Assembly: GCA_904063045.1 (NCBI GenBank)
Contig: CAJFCJ010000001.1
Location: 3,479,501-3,543,500, forward strand
DNA from: Dimorphilus gyrociliatus
Lineage: Eukaryota > Annelida > Polychaeta > Dinophilidae
Direction of reading: 5' to 3'
DNA: 64,000 bases
Shown here: positions 50,475 to 61,957 of the stretch, one piece after another
How the letters are laid out: each line of letters starts with the position of its first letter
Numbering within the stretch: the stretch's first letter is position 1
Program-made: the position numbers and the translations under genes
The notes under the pieces: generated by a model
Told to the model about the DNA's origin: nothing
Seen by the model: the letters and a program-made list of their open reading frames with translations, nothing else
Databases searched by the model: none

Positions 50475-50562
50475 CTCTGCCGCCGTTCAATCAGCTCTAA
50501 CTTCCAACTGCCAACCACCAATCAGCTAGCAGCGCGCCAAAACACAAGATTTGGCGCGGCGT
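50475..50562. promoter_or_regulatory. CCAAT and E2F-like promoter region
   Basis: Two opposed E2F-like sites, GCGCGCCAAAA (50532-50542) and TTTGGCGCGGC (50550-50560), are separated by seven bases. An ACCAATCAG box lies just before them, and a second CAATCAG at about 50488. The block is GC-rich compared with its surroundings and lies 65-150 bases upstream of the proposed minus-strand start of the Sp gene at 50410. Sites are read directly; promoter function is inferred. Confidence 0.55.
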
Positions 50563-51491
50563 CAAGTAGAAAAGGATTTTTTGTTGACTTTAATAATGGA
50601 AGTTGTAAAAGGCGTTTCAATTTTCTAATCTTTAGCGTATGTTTGAGGCGTGTACGGCGTTTCTTTTAAGTTGCTTTGAGAAACGCCCACCCTGATTTTC
50701 TCCAGTTGTTTGAAAATGCGAACGATGGAATTGCACTCAAAGATGTAGAAAGGAAAGGGTGGAGACGCCTTTTGATGATACTTCCCTAATAGTAAGTTTC
50801 CTCCAGGCATTCTGTCATTTCACCTCGAATTGAATAACAATATAAAGAATTAGGTGTTACTTAATTCAATGTACTCTCTCATACAGATAGTGCATTTCTG
50901 CTTGTGCACCTTTCTATGCCTTATACGTATTGTTTTATTCTTTTCCACACCCAGACAGGCGATTGGCAGGAAGAAAGAAAAGGAGACGAGAGCTTGAAGA
51001 ATGTAAACGGTGAGAGGGTGGTAAAGGAGAGAGCTAGACAGACAGAGAGAGAGAGAGACAAACACACACACACACATATATATATACAGATAGAAAGAAA
51101 GAAAGGTGAGGGAGATGGTAGGGGCGCGCTGAGGGTGAAGGGGGAAAGAAGGTGATAGAATGAGGGAGGTCGCAAAGGGCGGTAGAATTAAAAGAGGACT
51201 GGAAAAGTACTAAGCTATTTGGTTATAATGGTTGGGTGGTAAAAAAAAGGAAGAAAAAAGAAGGTGGGAGGAGAGAAAAATAAAGGGAGATTTGGAAGAA
51301 AAAAGGAAAGAAAGACTAAAAGAAATGATAGATATAAAGAAAGAAAGGACGAAGAATAAAAGAAAAACAAATTGTACTCTGTTCTTTTAAAAATTCTTTT
51401 TTAAAAAATCATCTTTCTCTTCTTTTCCTTTGTTTAGCTAATTTAAAGAGAACAAAATATAGACAAAGATAATAAATCATTCAATCTCTAT
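50563..51491. other. Intergenic between Sp gene and calmodulin A
   Basis: Holds a 61-codon minus-strand open frame (50625-50810) that I do not recognise, GA and CA repeats at about 51040-51075, and A-rich DNA. No gene is supported. Confidence 0.5.
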
Positions 51492-52741
51492 TCAAATTTT
51501 TGTATTTATCATTTGCTGAAATTCGCTAAAGTTCACTTTTCCATCGTTATCTTGATCAGCTTCTCTGATCATGTCGGCAACATCCTCTTCGTTTAAACTC
51601 TCTCCGAGTGCTAACATTACTTGTTGTAGTTCAGAAGCGGTTATATAACCATCTCCATCCTTATCGAAAACTCTGAACGCCTCTCTCATTTCTTCCTCGA
51701 TGTCGGTTTCTTTCATTTTCTTTGACATCATTATAAGGAATTCGTCGAAATCGATTGTTCCATTACCTGTTGAAAGTGATCGAACTAACTTTATTATACA
51801 TAAACATACCAGACCGTTGTAGGCTATAGAACTTTGAATAAAATAAATAAGCCGCTTTTAATCTTTATTCCTATTGAATAGCTAACAAAAAAGCAAAATA
51901 GAGAGTTCTCAAGAGAAGAGGAACTTTACCGTCTACGTCCACTTCATTTATCATATCTTGTAGTTCAGCTTCGGTAGGATTCTGTCCTAATGATCTCATC
52001 ACGATACCCAATTCCTTGGTCGTGATCGTTCCATCGCCGTCTCTATCGAAGAGTTTGAACGCTTCTTCGAATTCTGTTTGGAGGAGGAAAATGGTAGATA
52101 AATGAGGGAATCGAGAAATGGACACAGAGTGGATAGTGAGAGTTGATATAGTTGTATTAACGGCAGTGGTGGTTGCAAAAATAGTATTACTATATTATTC
52201 AACTCGGATTATTTGCACCTTTGTTTTCTTTATATTAAATCAAGTAAAATATTCTATTCTAGCTTAGTTCATTTAATCCACTCGATAATTATTTTTTTAT
52301 TATTTGTTATACGAATTAACGAAAATAGGTCAAAGGAAAGGGGAGGGATCAGGAGGGTGGGACGGGGAGGGGAAGATAAAGAGGATATATACTTATATGT
52401 TGTAAAAAAGAAAAAGGCTCCGGGAAAAAGAGAGATTAAGTTTTTATTTAATTTTTTTTCTCTTTATTTCTCTCTCTTCCCTTTTCCTCTCCTCTTCCAT
52501 TTTTACATCCTCTCTTCTTCTTTATCGCCACTGTCCTCCTTCTTCAAACCTCCTTTCCTATTCCCTTCATTCAATTATCGCGCAATTGCTAACCTGATAT
52601 TTGATCGTCCGTTAGTCCCAGCTCGGCCTGCAACAAAGGAAAAGAGGTCAATATGTTAAAGGAAACCGTAAATCGTGCTTGATACGATTTACAGGGAGGT
52701 GGAGAGAGAATGAGAAATTGTTCTTTACCATTAATTACAGA
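51492..52741 (-). CDS. Calmodulin (four canonical EF hands), copy A
   Basis: Calcium sensor of 151 residues. Exons on the minus strand: 52741-52739 (ATG alone, donor GTAAAG), 52627-52594, 52073-51930 and 51766-51492. All four loops are canonical: [36 protein letters not shown] and [12 protein letters not shown]. Flanking helices read [28 protein letters not shown] and MREAFRVFD as in calmodulin. It differs from the near-invariant animal protein at enough positions (for example the start [12 protein letters not shown], and [16 protein letters not shown]) to be a paralogue, not the ubiquitous calmodulin. The intron after ATG is a known feature of animal calmodulin genes. It lies head to head with copy B, 1.18 kb between start codons. 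Confidence 0.92.
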
Positions 52742-53217
52742 CGCTCCTAACTACCAACATTCGAACGGAAAGGAAAATATTACAAAGTAAAGCAGACACT
52801 CCAAACAAAACAGTATACCACCGCCTATTGATTGACAAAAAGTCTATTGACATTACCGAAATCCTCAAAGAGCATTGTACTGCAGCGGCCGAAACTCTTC
52901 GACTTAACCCCCCCTATCATTTTATTCTTTTAAACTCTTTTTTTAACAGTTTTTGCACTTTCATATTCATTTCGGCCTATATCATTTCTTTTACGTCTAA
53001 TTAGCCTTTTTTGTGATTCTTTAGTTAGCTATAAAGCATTTCAATAATTAATAATCTGTTGTTTTTAATACGAATTAATTGACAACGGCAGATGTCACTG
53101 CTTTAATTTCCGGTTTTATTCCACTAATACAAATTCATAGGGTCAGTCTTAGCGGCTAAAAATTTTCATGTATATATTGTATGTAATAAGTCTACTTTAT
53201 ACTCTTTTTTTCATCTT

Positions 53218-53248
<31 letters not shown>

Positions 53249-53918
53249 ATTCATCTATCTATCCATCCATCCATCCGTCCATCCGTCCGACCATCTATCT
53301 GTCTGTCTGTCTATCTATCTACTCACTTTCCTGTCTCTCAATACCTACTTCTTTCGACATTGCTCCCCCCCTCCCTCCGCCCTCCTTCCCCTTTCCCCTC
53401 ATCCCTATTGCTACCCCCGACGTCGCCGCCATTGTGGGCGCGCAACTAACAATTTTTAAATTGTTTATACTTTCCGCTTCTTGAACGCCCCTTTGGCTTT
53501 CGCTCCTTCAAATCTCTTAAACCTTTCCTATTAGGGTATAGTCGAATTGAAAGACAATTAAACGATTGAACGCCTGGAGGAATCGAAATAAATGTTATAT
53601 AACATTATTGTTTGAAAGAAGCGAACTAAGGGTGATTTATCACCAAGTGTTCGTATTAATATTTGGTATTGATTTCGTACAAGCCAATGTGTTTATTAAG
53701 CGTATAAAATAGTAAGATATTGCAATTTATATTGATTAGTTTTATATAAATATATATAAAACTAATATATATATATATCTATATTTATGCGTGTGTGTGT
53801 ATATATCTCTTCTCTCTCTCTCTCTCTCTCTTTCTTTCTGTTATTTCTCTTTTCTTCTTTTCTCCTTTATTTCTTTATTTCGCTATTCAGTTTTTTTCTA
53901 TTCTGCAAAGATTACCAA
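52742..53918. promoter_or_regulatory. Shared intergenic region of head-to-head calmodulins
   Basis: Separates the start codons of calmodulin copies A and B (1,177 bases), so both promoters should be inside. It contains CT and CATC/CTGT repeats (53219-53320), a GC-rich patch (about 53415-53443, ACGTCGCCGCCATTGTGGGC) and a TA tract (53765-53780). No core promoter element is certain. Confidence 0.5.
53219..53320. repeat. (CT)n-(CATC/CGTC)n-(TCTG/TATC)n compound repeat
   Basis: CT run followed by CCAT/CCGT tetranucleotides and TCTG/TCTA units between the two calmodulin genes. Confidence 0.95.
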
Positions 53919-54805
53919 ATGGTAAGGCCGATAGCTGTAAGATATTAAATGCTGAAGAAGTAGAAGGATATTTTTAATTGTTTCTTCTTCTTCTTCTTCT
54001 CTTCTTTCTTCTTTGGATTAATTTTTAATATATGTAAACTTTTTCTTCACAGGAGAATCAAGACGGTAATTTAAGTCCTGAACAAATAGAAGGTATAAAA
54101 AACAAATACACTTTTTAAGCTAGAATCTTTATATCTGTTTGCTGGAAACAAGAATAATTTTACAGTTGGAAACCATCTGCTTTATTGCAGTTGGTTGAGA
54201 AATAACAAGAGAAAAAACAAAAATAACAATGATAGAAAGAGAATAAAACATAGATACTTGTACTCTTTATAAATATACTCATAATAAGATTCTGTTACTA
54301 TTATTATTATTGTTTTATATTTTCGTTCAGAATTTAAGGAAGCCTTCTCCCTTTTCGACAAGGATGGCGATGGCGAAATTACTACCAAAGAACTTGGTAC
54401 CGTCATGAGATCCCTTGGTCAGAATCCTACCGAAGCCGAACTTAAAGAAATGATTAACGAAGTTGATCAAGACGGTAACGGTTTCGTTGATTTCGACGAG
54501 TTTCTCGGTATGATGATGAAGAAGATGAAAGAAGCCGGATCGGAGGATGAAATTAGCGAGGCTTTCAACCTATTTGATAAAGATGGAGACGGTTACCTAA
54601 GCCATTACGAGATGAAGCAGGTAATGGCAAATTTAGGAGAGAAATTAACAGATACAGAAGTATGGGAAATGATAAGGGAATACGACGCCGACGGAGATGG
54701 AAAAATTAGTTACAAAGGTAACAAAAAATCATTTAAAAAAACGAGATAATAATAATAGAAATTCAATAATCATCAACAGAATTCGTTAATGCAATGACCC
54801 AGTGA
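53919..54805 (+). CDS. Calmodulin (four canonical EF hands), copy B
   Basis: Calcium sensor of 151 residues. Exons: 53919-53921 (ATG alone, donor GTAAGG), 54053-54092, 54331-54717 and 54780-54805. Loops: [36 protein letters not shown] and [12 protein letters not shown], all able to bind calcium. The end EFVNAMTQ resembles the EFVxMMTxK end of classical calmodulin. The N terminus ([14 protein letters not shown]) is unusual. Exon 3 carries loops 1-4 unbroken, whereas copy A has an intron inside loop 2, so the copies differ in later intron positions. I cannot exclude that the first start exon is elsewhere, but ATG directly followed by GTAAGG in the expected phase is a strong match to the family pattern. 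Confidence 0.9.
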
Positions 54806-57055
54806 ACGAAGATAAAAGCGAGAGAGAAAGAGAGAGACTCTATATATACAGTATATATATATTGAGAGAGAGAGAGAGAGAAAGATTATTCTATCATTGA
54901 ACATCCTCGTAAATCTATACAATTGTGATCACTTTAACAGCTTTTTTCTTTCTCAATAACCAAATTGATTACAAAAAAATATAGTGATTGTCGGTCTAAT
55001 AATGATGTATTTTACAAAATGAATTAGTAGGAAAAGAGATGATACTAAAAGATCTATTTATCGATTTATATGATTTATTCATATGTATATTTAAATATAA
55101 ACGGTTTACTGTTCAATTCTGGAAAGATTTGCAGTTTTGAACGTCTGTTTTCCTCCCCCTAGCATTCATATCTTTTATAGTTTATCATTAAAGTCTTTTG
55201 TTGAATAATATTCATTGAAATACAATCAGCTAAAAGGAAAATAACCTATAAATATTTCACAATTCTTTGATTCCTGTTAATCGTTCTTTTATTCTCTTTG
55301 TCGCCATTGTAATCGTTTCTTCTCCGAAAAGAAAACCAGGAGAGAAATCATATATTTCTCATTCCGTGGCGACATCTACAGTCTTTGACTGCGAAAACTT
55401 GGAGGGGGAGTTGGAGGGAGTATACGGACTACTTCTTTCTCTTTAAAGTATTACGCAAATTAAGAGGACGATTGATGAAAAGAATTGAAAATAGAACACT
55501 AGAAAATAGAATACTAAAATGTCAATGGAGAAGAAATGAAAAGAGACGCCGATTCGTTTTTTTTTCTTTTTAAAAAAAAAATATTAATCTTTTATAAAAA
55601 TTTTAAAGGATGGGAAATCTGTTAAATTATTCATTCAATTATTTGATAGTGAAGATTATCCGCTGTTGTAGCACCTATTCATGGATATTTGATATTATTA
55701 GATAGTTTTAAGAATATTGCAACACTCTTCTCTTTCCGCGAAAAGGGGGAAAAGACAAGTAGCAAAGCTACAAACTAAAAGAATTTCTATTTTCTAGGAA
55801 ATTTTATGGAAGAAGAAATATTTTCATCTTTTAGAGAGAAAAATGGCTTACTGATGAGTTTAGTTGAGAGACCTAAAACGATCAGACTCTCTCTCTTCTA
55901 TGTAATGGAAAACCGGACTTCAATTCTCTTAGGACTACTTCTGGAATATATCCAGTGGAATAATTGAAAAAATGGATCTTTATGAAATTGAAATACCTGA
56001 ACAATGTTTGCCTTTATCTATTAATTTGGATTTTTTTCCTTCTCTCTTTCTCCTTTTCTCCTTTCTTTCTTTCTTTCTTTCTGACGTATTCTCTTCCTCA
56101 CTTTCTCATTCCATCAACCCTTTATCATCAGTAATTCTATACTCGGCGCTGGTAGCATAAATCAAGTATTGCCAATATAATTTCTAAAAGGTCAATTGGT
56201 CTATACTCTTTTTACTAACAAATCGATATTTCAGACTATTTACTCGCTTATCCCCCGCAAAAACAAAAGAAAGAAATACAGGAGGAGCTTTCTCGTTTCT
56301 TTTTCATTTCCCTTTCCTTACTTCCTCCTAACGCTGTCTCTCTGCCCCTCGTCTCTCTCTCTCTCTCTCTCTTTCCGAACATCACAATTGCCCTTACGGG
56401 ACTTATTTAGTGCACTATCTAACAATTGCAAATAGCATAGCCAACGGTCATGATTTGAGAATTGAATATTTTTAAATGAGAGAAAATTTCAATTTAGTAG
56501 AGTTCTTATCTTACATTCGGTTGAAATCCTGTAGAATAATTATGGATATTGCGTTCATTCATTTTCTTTCCTTTTAACCAATTTATGAGTAATGATAAAT
56601 AAAAATTTATCACGATTGACAAACTAATTAAATTTTATAAATTGCAAACGAAAATATAAAACTGTCATCTCTTTAAATTTTATACTTTTCCATTATTTGT
56701 TTGTTTGCTATTTTAGAAATTCTACTGCCTCATCGCTGCTTCTTTTGTATAATACTTTTAATATACTTTTGCTGTGAGCGCTACTTCTATTTCCTATATT
56801 TTTCCTATTATAAACGCTTTTTTTTTTACCAGCAACAGGTGGTAACTGTCTAAAACGATAGAAATCATTTTCAGTCCAAGAGATGGCGCCTGAGCGCCAT
56901 TGTTGTTTTAAGCAAAGAATGGTGTGAGATCTATTACTAAAAGGGCGATAAAGAGAAGGGTGAGAGGAGGGTACTAGGGGGGTGGGGAGGGGGGTGGAAG
57001 TCGGAGTAAATATAAAGAAAAAGAGAGAAAAGCGGTAGAGAGAGAAGAGACAAGC

Positions 57056-57097
<42 letters not shown>

Positions 57098-59169
57098 AGG
57101 AAACGAAAAGTGGACAGAGAAAATATGATGATAAAGCGAGATAGTTTTATTTGCTCTCTAGAAATGGAAAGTTTGTAAGTAAGAGTTAATGTTTGTTGGA
57201 TACGAAGAGTAAGGAATAAAAATGGGGAAGGAGGTGGGGAGAAAATAATATATAAATACAAAGAGCTATTTTTAATATCTACTGTAGGAGGTGATAATCT
57301 AATTATTGACTTTTTTTGTCTGCTTTGAATAAAGAAGGATAACATGAATTATTTAAATAAAATCACACTTGAACTTTTTACTATGAATCATATTCAAATT
57401 AATTTCATTTTCTTTCATTTTTAATAAGAAAGAGAGAGAAGGGAGGGGACGAGAGAAAGAGGCAGTTGTGCGTGAGTAAATGCGTGCGTACGTATGTTTG
57501 TACGGAAGAGAGAAAGAGATAGAAAAACAATATCAATTTTATCCAAAATACGATAGAGTTAGTAGAATATAATGTGGCGTATCGGCACTTTTCTCCCGAG
57601 TAAAAGTAATAGAGATTAAGACTACTACTGTTAAAAAAAAGGTTGATTATTGAATGGAGTGTAAGCGTAATAGATAATTAATGCAATAGTTTTATATATA
57701 TAATAGACAAATTGAGTTTTATATTAAAACTATTGCTGAGAACTCTAGCCAACTGTAACAAAACAGAAGGGAACAGAGAATAAGAGTAAGAACAGCAAAA
57801 CCTAGACAACCAAGAAGAAGAAGAAGAAGAAGCAGAAGCAGAAGCAGAAGACTCTGATATTTAGATAGATTATATATTTATGTAATTTCTTTAGTCAAGT
57901 GATAAAATGACATGAAATTTTTAAAAGACGCTAATTAATTAATTAATTAGGTAAATATTTTATAAACTTGGTTATTTTTACACATTTACTTAATCGAGTT
58001 TTAAAAAAGAGAGCGTTTTTCTTAATAGCATTTTTATATTTTTCATTGACACACTTTCATTGTCTTTTCTCTCTTCTTCTTTTTCTCTTCCTTCTCGCCT
58101 ATCTTCTCTCAATTTTACAATTCAAAAGTCAAGATAATATAGTTTCTTCTATTTAAAAAGATTTGTAGCAAGAGAGGTTGTCTTAATTTTTTTTTACTCT
58201 CCACCGAACCCCCCTCCCCTCCCCCTTCTGCCCTACCTACCTCCCTGCCCCCTTCACACCCAGTCTTATTATAGCTCGTTGAGAGAACGATTTGTCTTTT
58301 TATTTATTATTAGATCCCTCGCTTTAAGGTTTTTTTATTTTTTTTCAAAAGCTCTCTTATAGAAAGAAGAGTGTTTTTGGAGGCGGTAAGTATGCGATCT
58401 TTAACAACTTAAATTTAGCCTAACACTATCAATAAAGCATTCTTCTCTCCTAGATAAGTAAAACGTGTCGTTATATCGCGATAAGATAGTTTTTCAACAA
58501 TAGCAAACTTATATAAGTAAACAAATAAACAAATCGTTCGTTTTTAATAGGCCGATTAACTAGATTGTTTATTAGCAGAATATGAGATAAATAGGTAAAG
58601 TTACCGTAGTAATTATATTCTAGTTTTATTATTCATATATTTTTTTATAAGGAATGAATAAATAATGAAATCATAGGGAAAAAAATCAATGATAGATAGA
58701 GAAGAAGAAAATGACGAAATCGATTTTGTTTTGTGTTTGAATTTAGTTTTGTTTGAATGAAAAAGGGATATATACTCTATACATAGAGTATAAATGATTA
58801 TCAAAAAATTGTCCAATTCCTTCCTCTACTGCTCACTTCTTCTTCTTCTTCCTTTTTTCTCTGTTTTTGCTTTTTCAGTCTAACGCTTTCGTAACAACAA
58901 AAAATATATGTTTCGTATTAAATACAGTGTAAAATATAGCATGTCTCCATAGGCTTATTCGTTATAGAATATATAATCCTATGTGGGTAGGGGCTAAAGG
59001 TTTAGGTTGCATTTTAAGTATAATACAAACTAAAGGTATTTGTTACTATCAAATGCTATATTTGTCACAAACCAATGCAATTTTAATAAATATTCATTTC
59101 ATATTTCCTTCTAATAATAGATAAATATAGTAAAGTATAGACTAATTGTGTAATATTTGAATAAATCAA

Positions 59170-59218
<49 letters not shown>

Positions 59219-60850
59219 GAGAGAGAGAGAAAAGAGGAAAAACGTAAAAAGTATTAAGAGATTTCTGTATGATTTTTTACGCTAATTAAAACAATTTCTA
59301 ACATTATATTTGGTTGAACCCTTTGAGAGAAATATTCATTACTTAGCTAAGTACTTATTTATTGTTTTCTTATCCTAAAACTAAGTAAGAGAGTATGTCA
59401 TCAAACCTCACGTAATGGTCTGTAGACCAAATAAATATAGAATGCGTTTTATATTGTATTTATATACATTTAAATACTGTTCTTGTAAATAGAAAAAAAT
59501 GAATTATTAAACAAAATCCAGGTGATCTAAATTAACTAGGCGTAATATTAAATGAAATATTTTATTTGACATTTTTCCGATAATTACTTGTACAAATTTA
59601 TCTCTTCCACTCTTTTTTCTCTCTCTCTCTCTCTCTTTCTCTCTCAACAATTCTCTAATGCTTTAGACAATTCTATTGGTTTCAATTACCCAAAAGCGTC
59701 TAATTAGCAGAATTTCCAACAAAAAACTTTCAAGAATAAGCTTCGTATTGAGTTTGTCGGATAACGAATAGCTTGTTGATGGCGTTAAACGGGGGAAAAG
59801 GGATTTATATTTTGTCGTTTCCTTTTTTATATACGGCTTTGAAGAGAGAGAAGGGAACAACGAAGAAAAGGAAAAGGAAAAGGAAGAAGAAGAAGAAGAA
59901 GAAAAGAGTTTTATACGAAAATGATGGAATAAAATACTATACTATATTGGCTTTAGATGATTTGTTTCCATTGTATTAATAAAAAAATATAATGATAAAG
60001 AAAGAAGAGTAGAGAATTGATTTAAAAGAGTTATATATCACATTAAACGCTTGTTTTTGTATTATTATATATAAGAAATTAAACGTTTAACCAGACTGAA
60101 AAATGTCAATTAAAGTAAGGTAATCTGTAGTTTTATTATGTTGAAATGATTAGTCTATTTTAAAATAGACAAAGTGAAAATCTATAGCGTTTAATCTCCT
60201 CTTCTCTTCCATTCATGAATAGAAAATTGGCTTTGCTTAAAATAATTTACTTGCGAAGAGAGAACGAGAAATATTAATGGAACATTAATGAGAAAGTTGA
60301 AAAATGTGGGTGGACCAAGAGAAAAATCACCCTTCCAACAGTCATAATTCTGAATAGGCTCCATTCGAACCCTATCAATTAAAATCCATCTTGTGTTGTC
60401 ATTAAAAATGCTTCAGCTTTCCTCCTTTTTCATTCATTTTTCCTTTTCCCCTCTATCCTTCCGACAGTGAAATTATCGAAAATTGCATAGCTTTATACAC
60501 AATTTGCTAACTTGCAAACATTCTAGGCCTATTTGTGTCATCTACAACCTAGCGGAAATTATTAATTGAGTAGCAATTCAATGGCAGATGCTCTAGGCAA
60601 CTTTTTTATCACAAACTTATATATATAATTATTAGCTATTTTATCCATATACGTATGTTGTTTGTTTTTTTTTTATTCTATACCAGTTTATCTCCACCAA
60701 TTTATTTCGTTTGTTCTTTTTCTTATTCAATACGAAAACACTTGTTTAAGGAAAGGGGAAGGTAATCTTTAATAGATTATCAACGGAAAGATATAATTAG
60801 GAAATAGACAAAAAATTGAGAATGAAAGAAGGAAAGAAAGAATGAAAGAA

Positions 60851-60882
<32 letters not shown>

Positions 60883-61536
60883 GAGGGGAGAGGGGAAAGG
60901 GGGAAAAGAAAAAAGAAGAGAAAATTTGGTAAAGTTTTGTTGGAGGAATTTTTGATTGAATAAAAAAATAAGACAAAGATGTTTTTTATGAAGAATAATG
61001 GAATTTTCTATTTAAAAGAATATAAAGAAAGCGAGAGAGAGAGAGAGAGGCTGAGAAAATAGATAGATAGATAGACAGATAGATAGATACAGATATAGAT
61101 AGATAGATAAATTGAGAGAGAAAGAGAAAGAAAGAGAGACAGACAGACAAGAATTATGCAGTATAAACTAATTCTTGTTCTTCTCCTGCTCCTTCTTTTT
61201 ACAATTATTAAACAAATCCGTTAGAAAGATTGACGAGTGGAACTTTCAAAAACGGATGAAGAGGTCTAAAATTAAACTAGTTGACCAATTAGTGAGAAAA
61301 GGGTAAGATGAAATAAGCCTGCTATAGCTGAACAAGTGCCGTGTCCAAGTACATCGTATAAGTTACATTGATAAGGTTAATAAACTATTGTCACTAATTC
61401 AAGATCATTCAAAAAAGTTGCTGATAAAACTTTCTTTTTCCTAAGGGCATGTGCGGTGAAAGAGTGTTAAGGACGAATGGGACGAAAGGATTCGCTGAAG
61501 CGTTGGGCGGTAGGTCGGTAAGGTTGTCGGTCATTC

Positions 61537-61592
61537 GCCCAATTGGGTATGTTGGAAAGATTGTAACGTGGCAAAAACCAATACCCAATTGG
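61537..61592. repeat. Inverted repeat in a GC-rich island
   Basis: CCAATTGGGTAT (61539-61550) and its exact reverse complement ATACCCAATTGG (61581-61592), 30-base loop, sit inside an unusually GC-rich 170-base block (61441-61610) that is open on both strands. It could be a hairpin RNA, a mobile-element remnant or an exon. Confidence 0.5.
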
Positions 61593-61902
61593 CCTTTGAA
61601 GAAAAAAGGCGTCATCAATAAACAACGCTGACACATACAATCAAGTTGCATTAAGAAAATATATATGTGGACAAATATAGAAATATAGCGTGACATCCCA
61701 AACCACAAACCGTAAATCACACTCTCCAAACAGTCAACTTTTCTTACAAATTGTTTTTCTTTAAGATACAAAAGAACCTTTTAAGTTAAAGGAAATACAT
61801 GAACAGTAAAAATTATGCAATAAATCTCCACCAATAGGTCAATCTAATTGTCAAAGGTTAAAGCGTTTCTTTTGCTTCCTTTCTTTTTACTTTTCGCGTC
61901 TT

Positions 61903-61908
<6 letters not shown>

Positions 61909-61954
<46 letters not shown>
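61909..61954. repeat. (CT)n microsatellite
   Basis: Pure CT tract of about 45 bases in the gene-poor right part of the window. Confidence 0.95.

Positions 61955-61957
<3 letters not shown>

Noticed and set aside
50625-50810. Minus-strand frame of 61 codons next to the E2F-like sites
   Set aside because: It could be an upstream exon of the Sp gene, but phase and splice signals did not fit the Btd-box exon.
61409-61771. Minus-strand frame of 120 codons
   Set aside because: It spans a GC-rich island that is open in both directions and shows no recognisable domain; reported only as an unexplained island.
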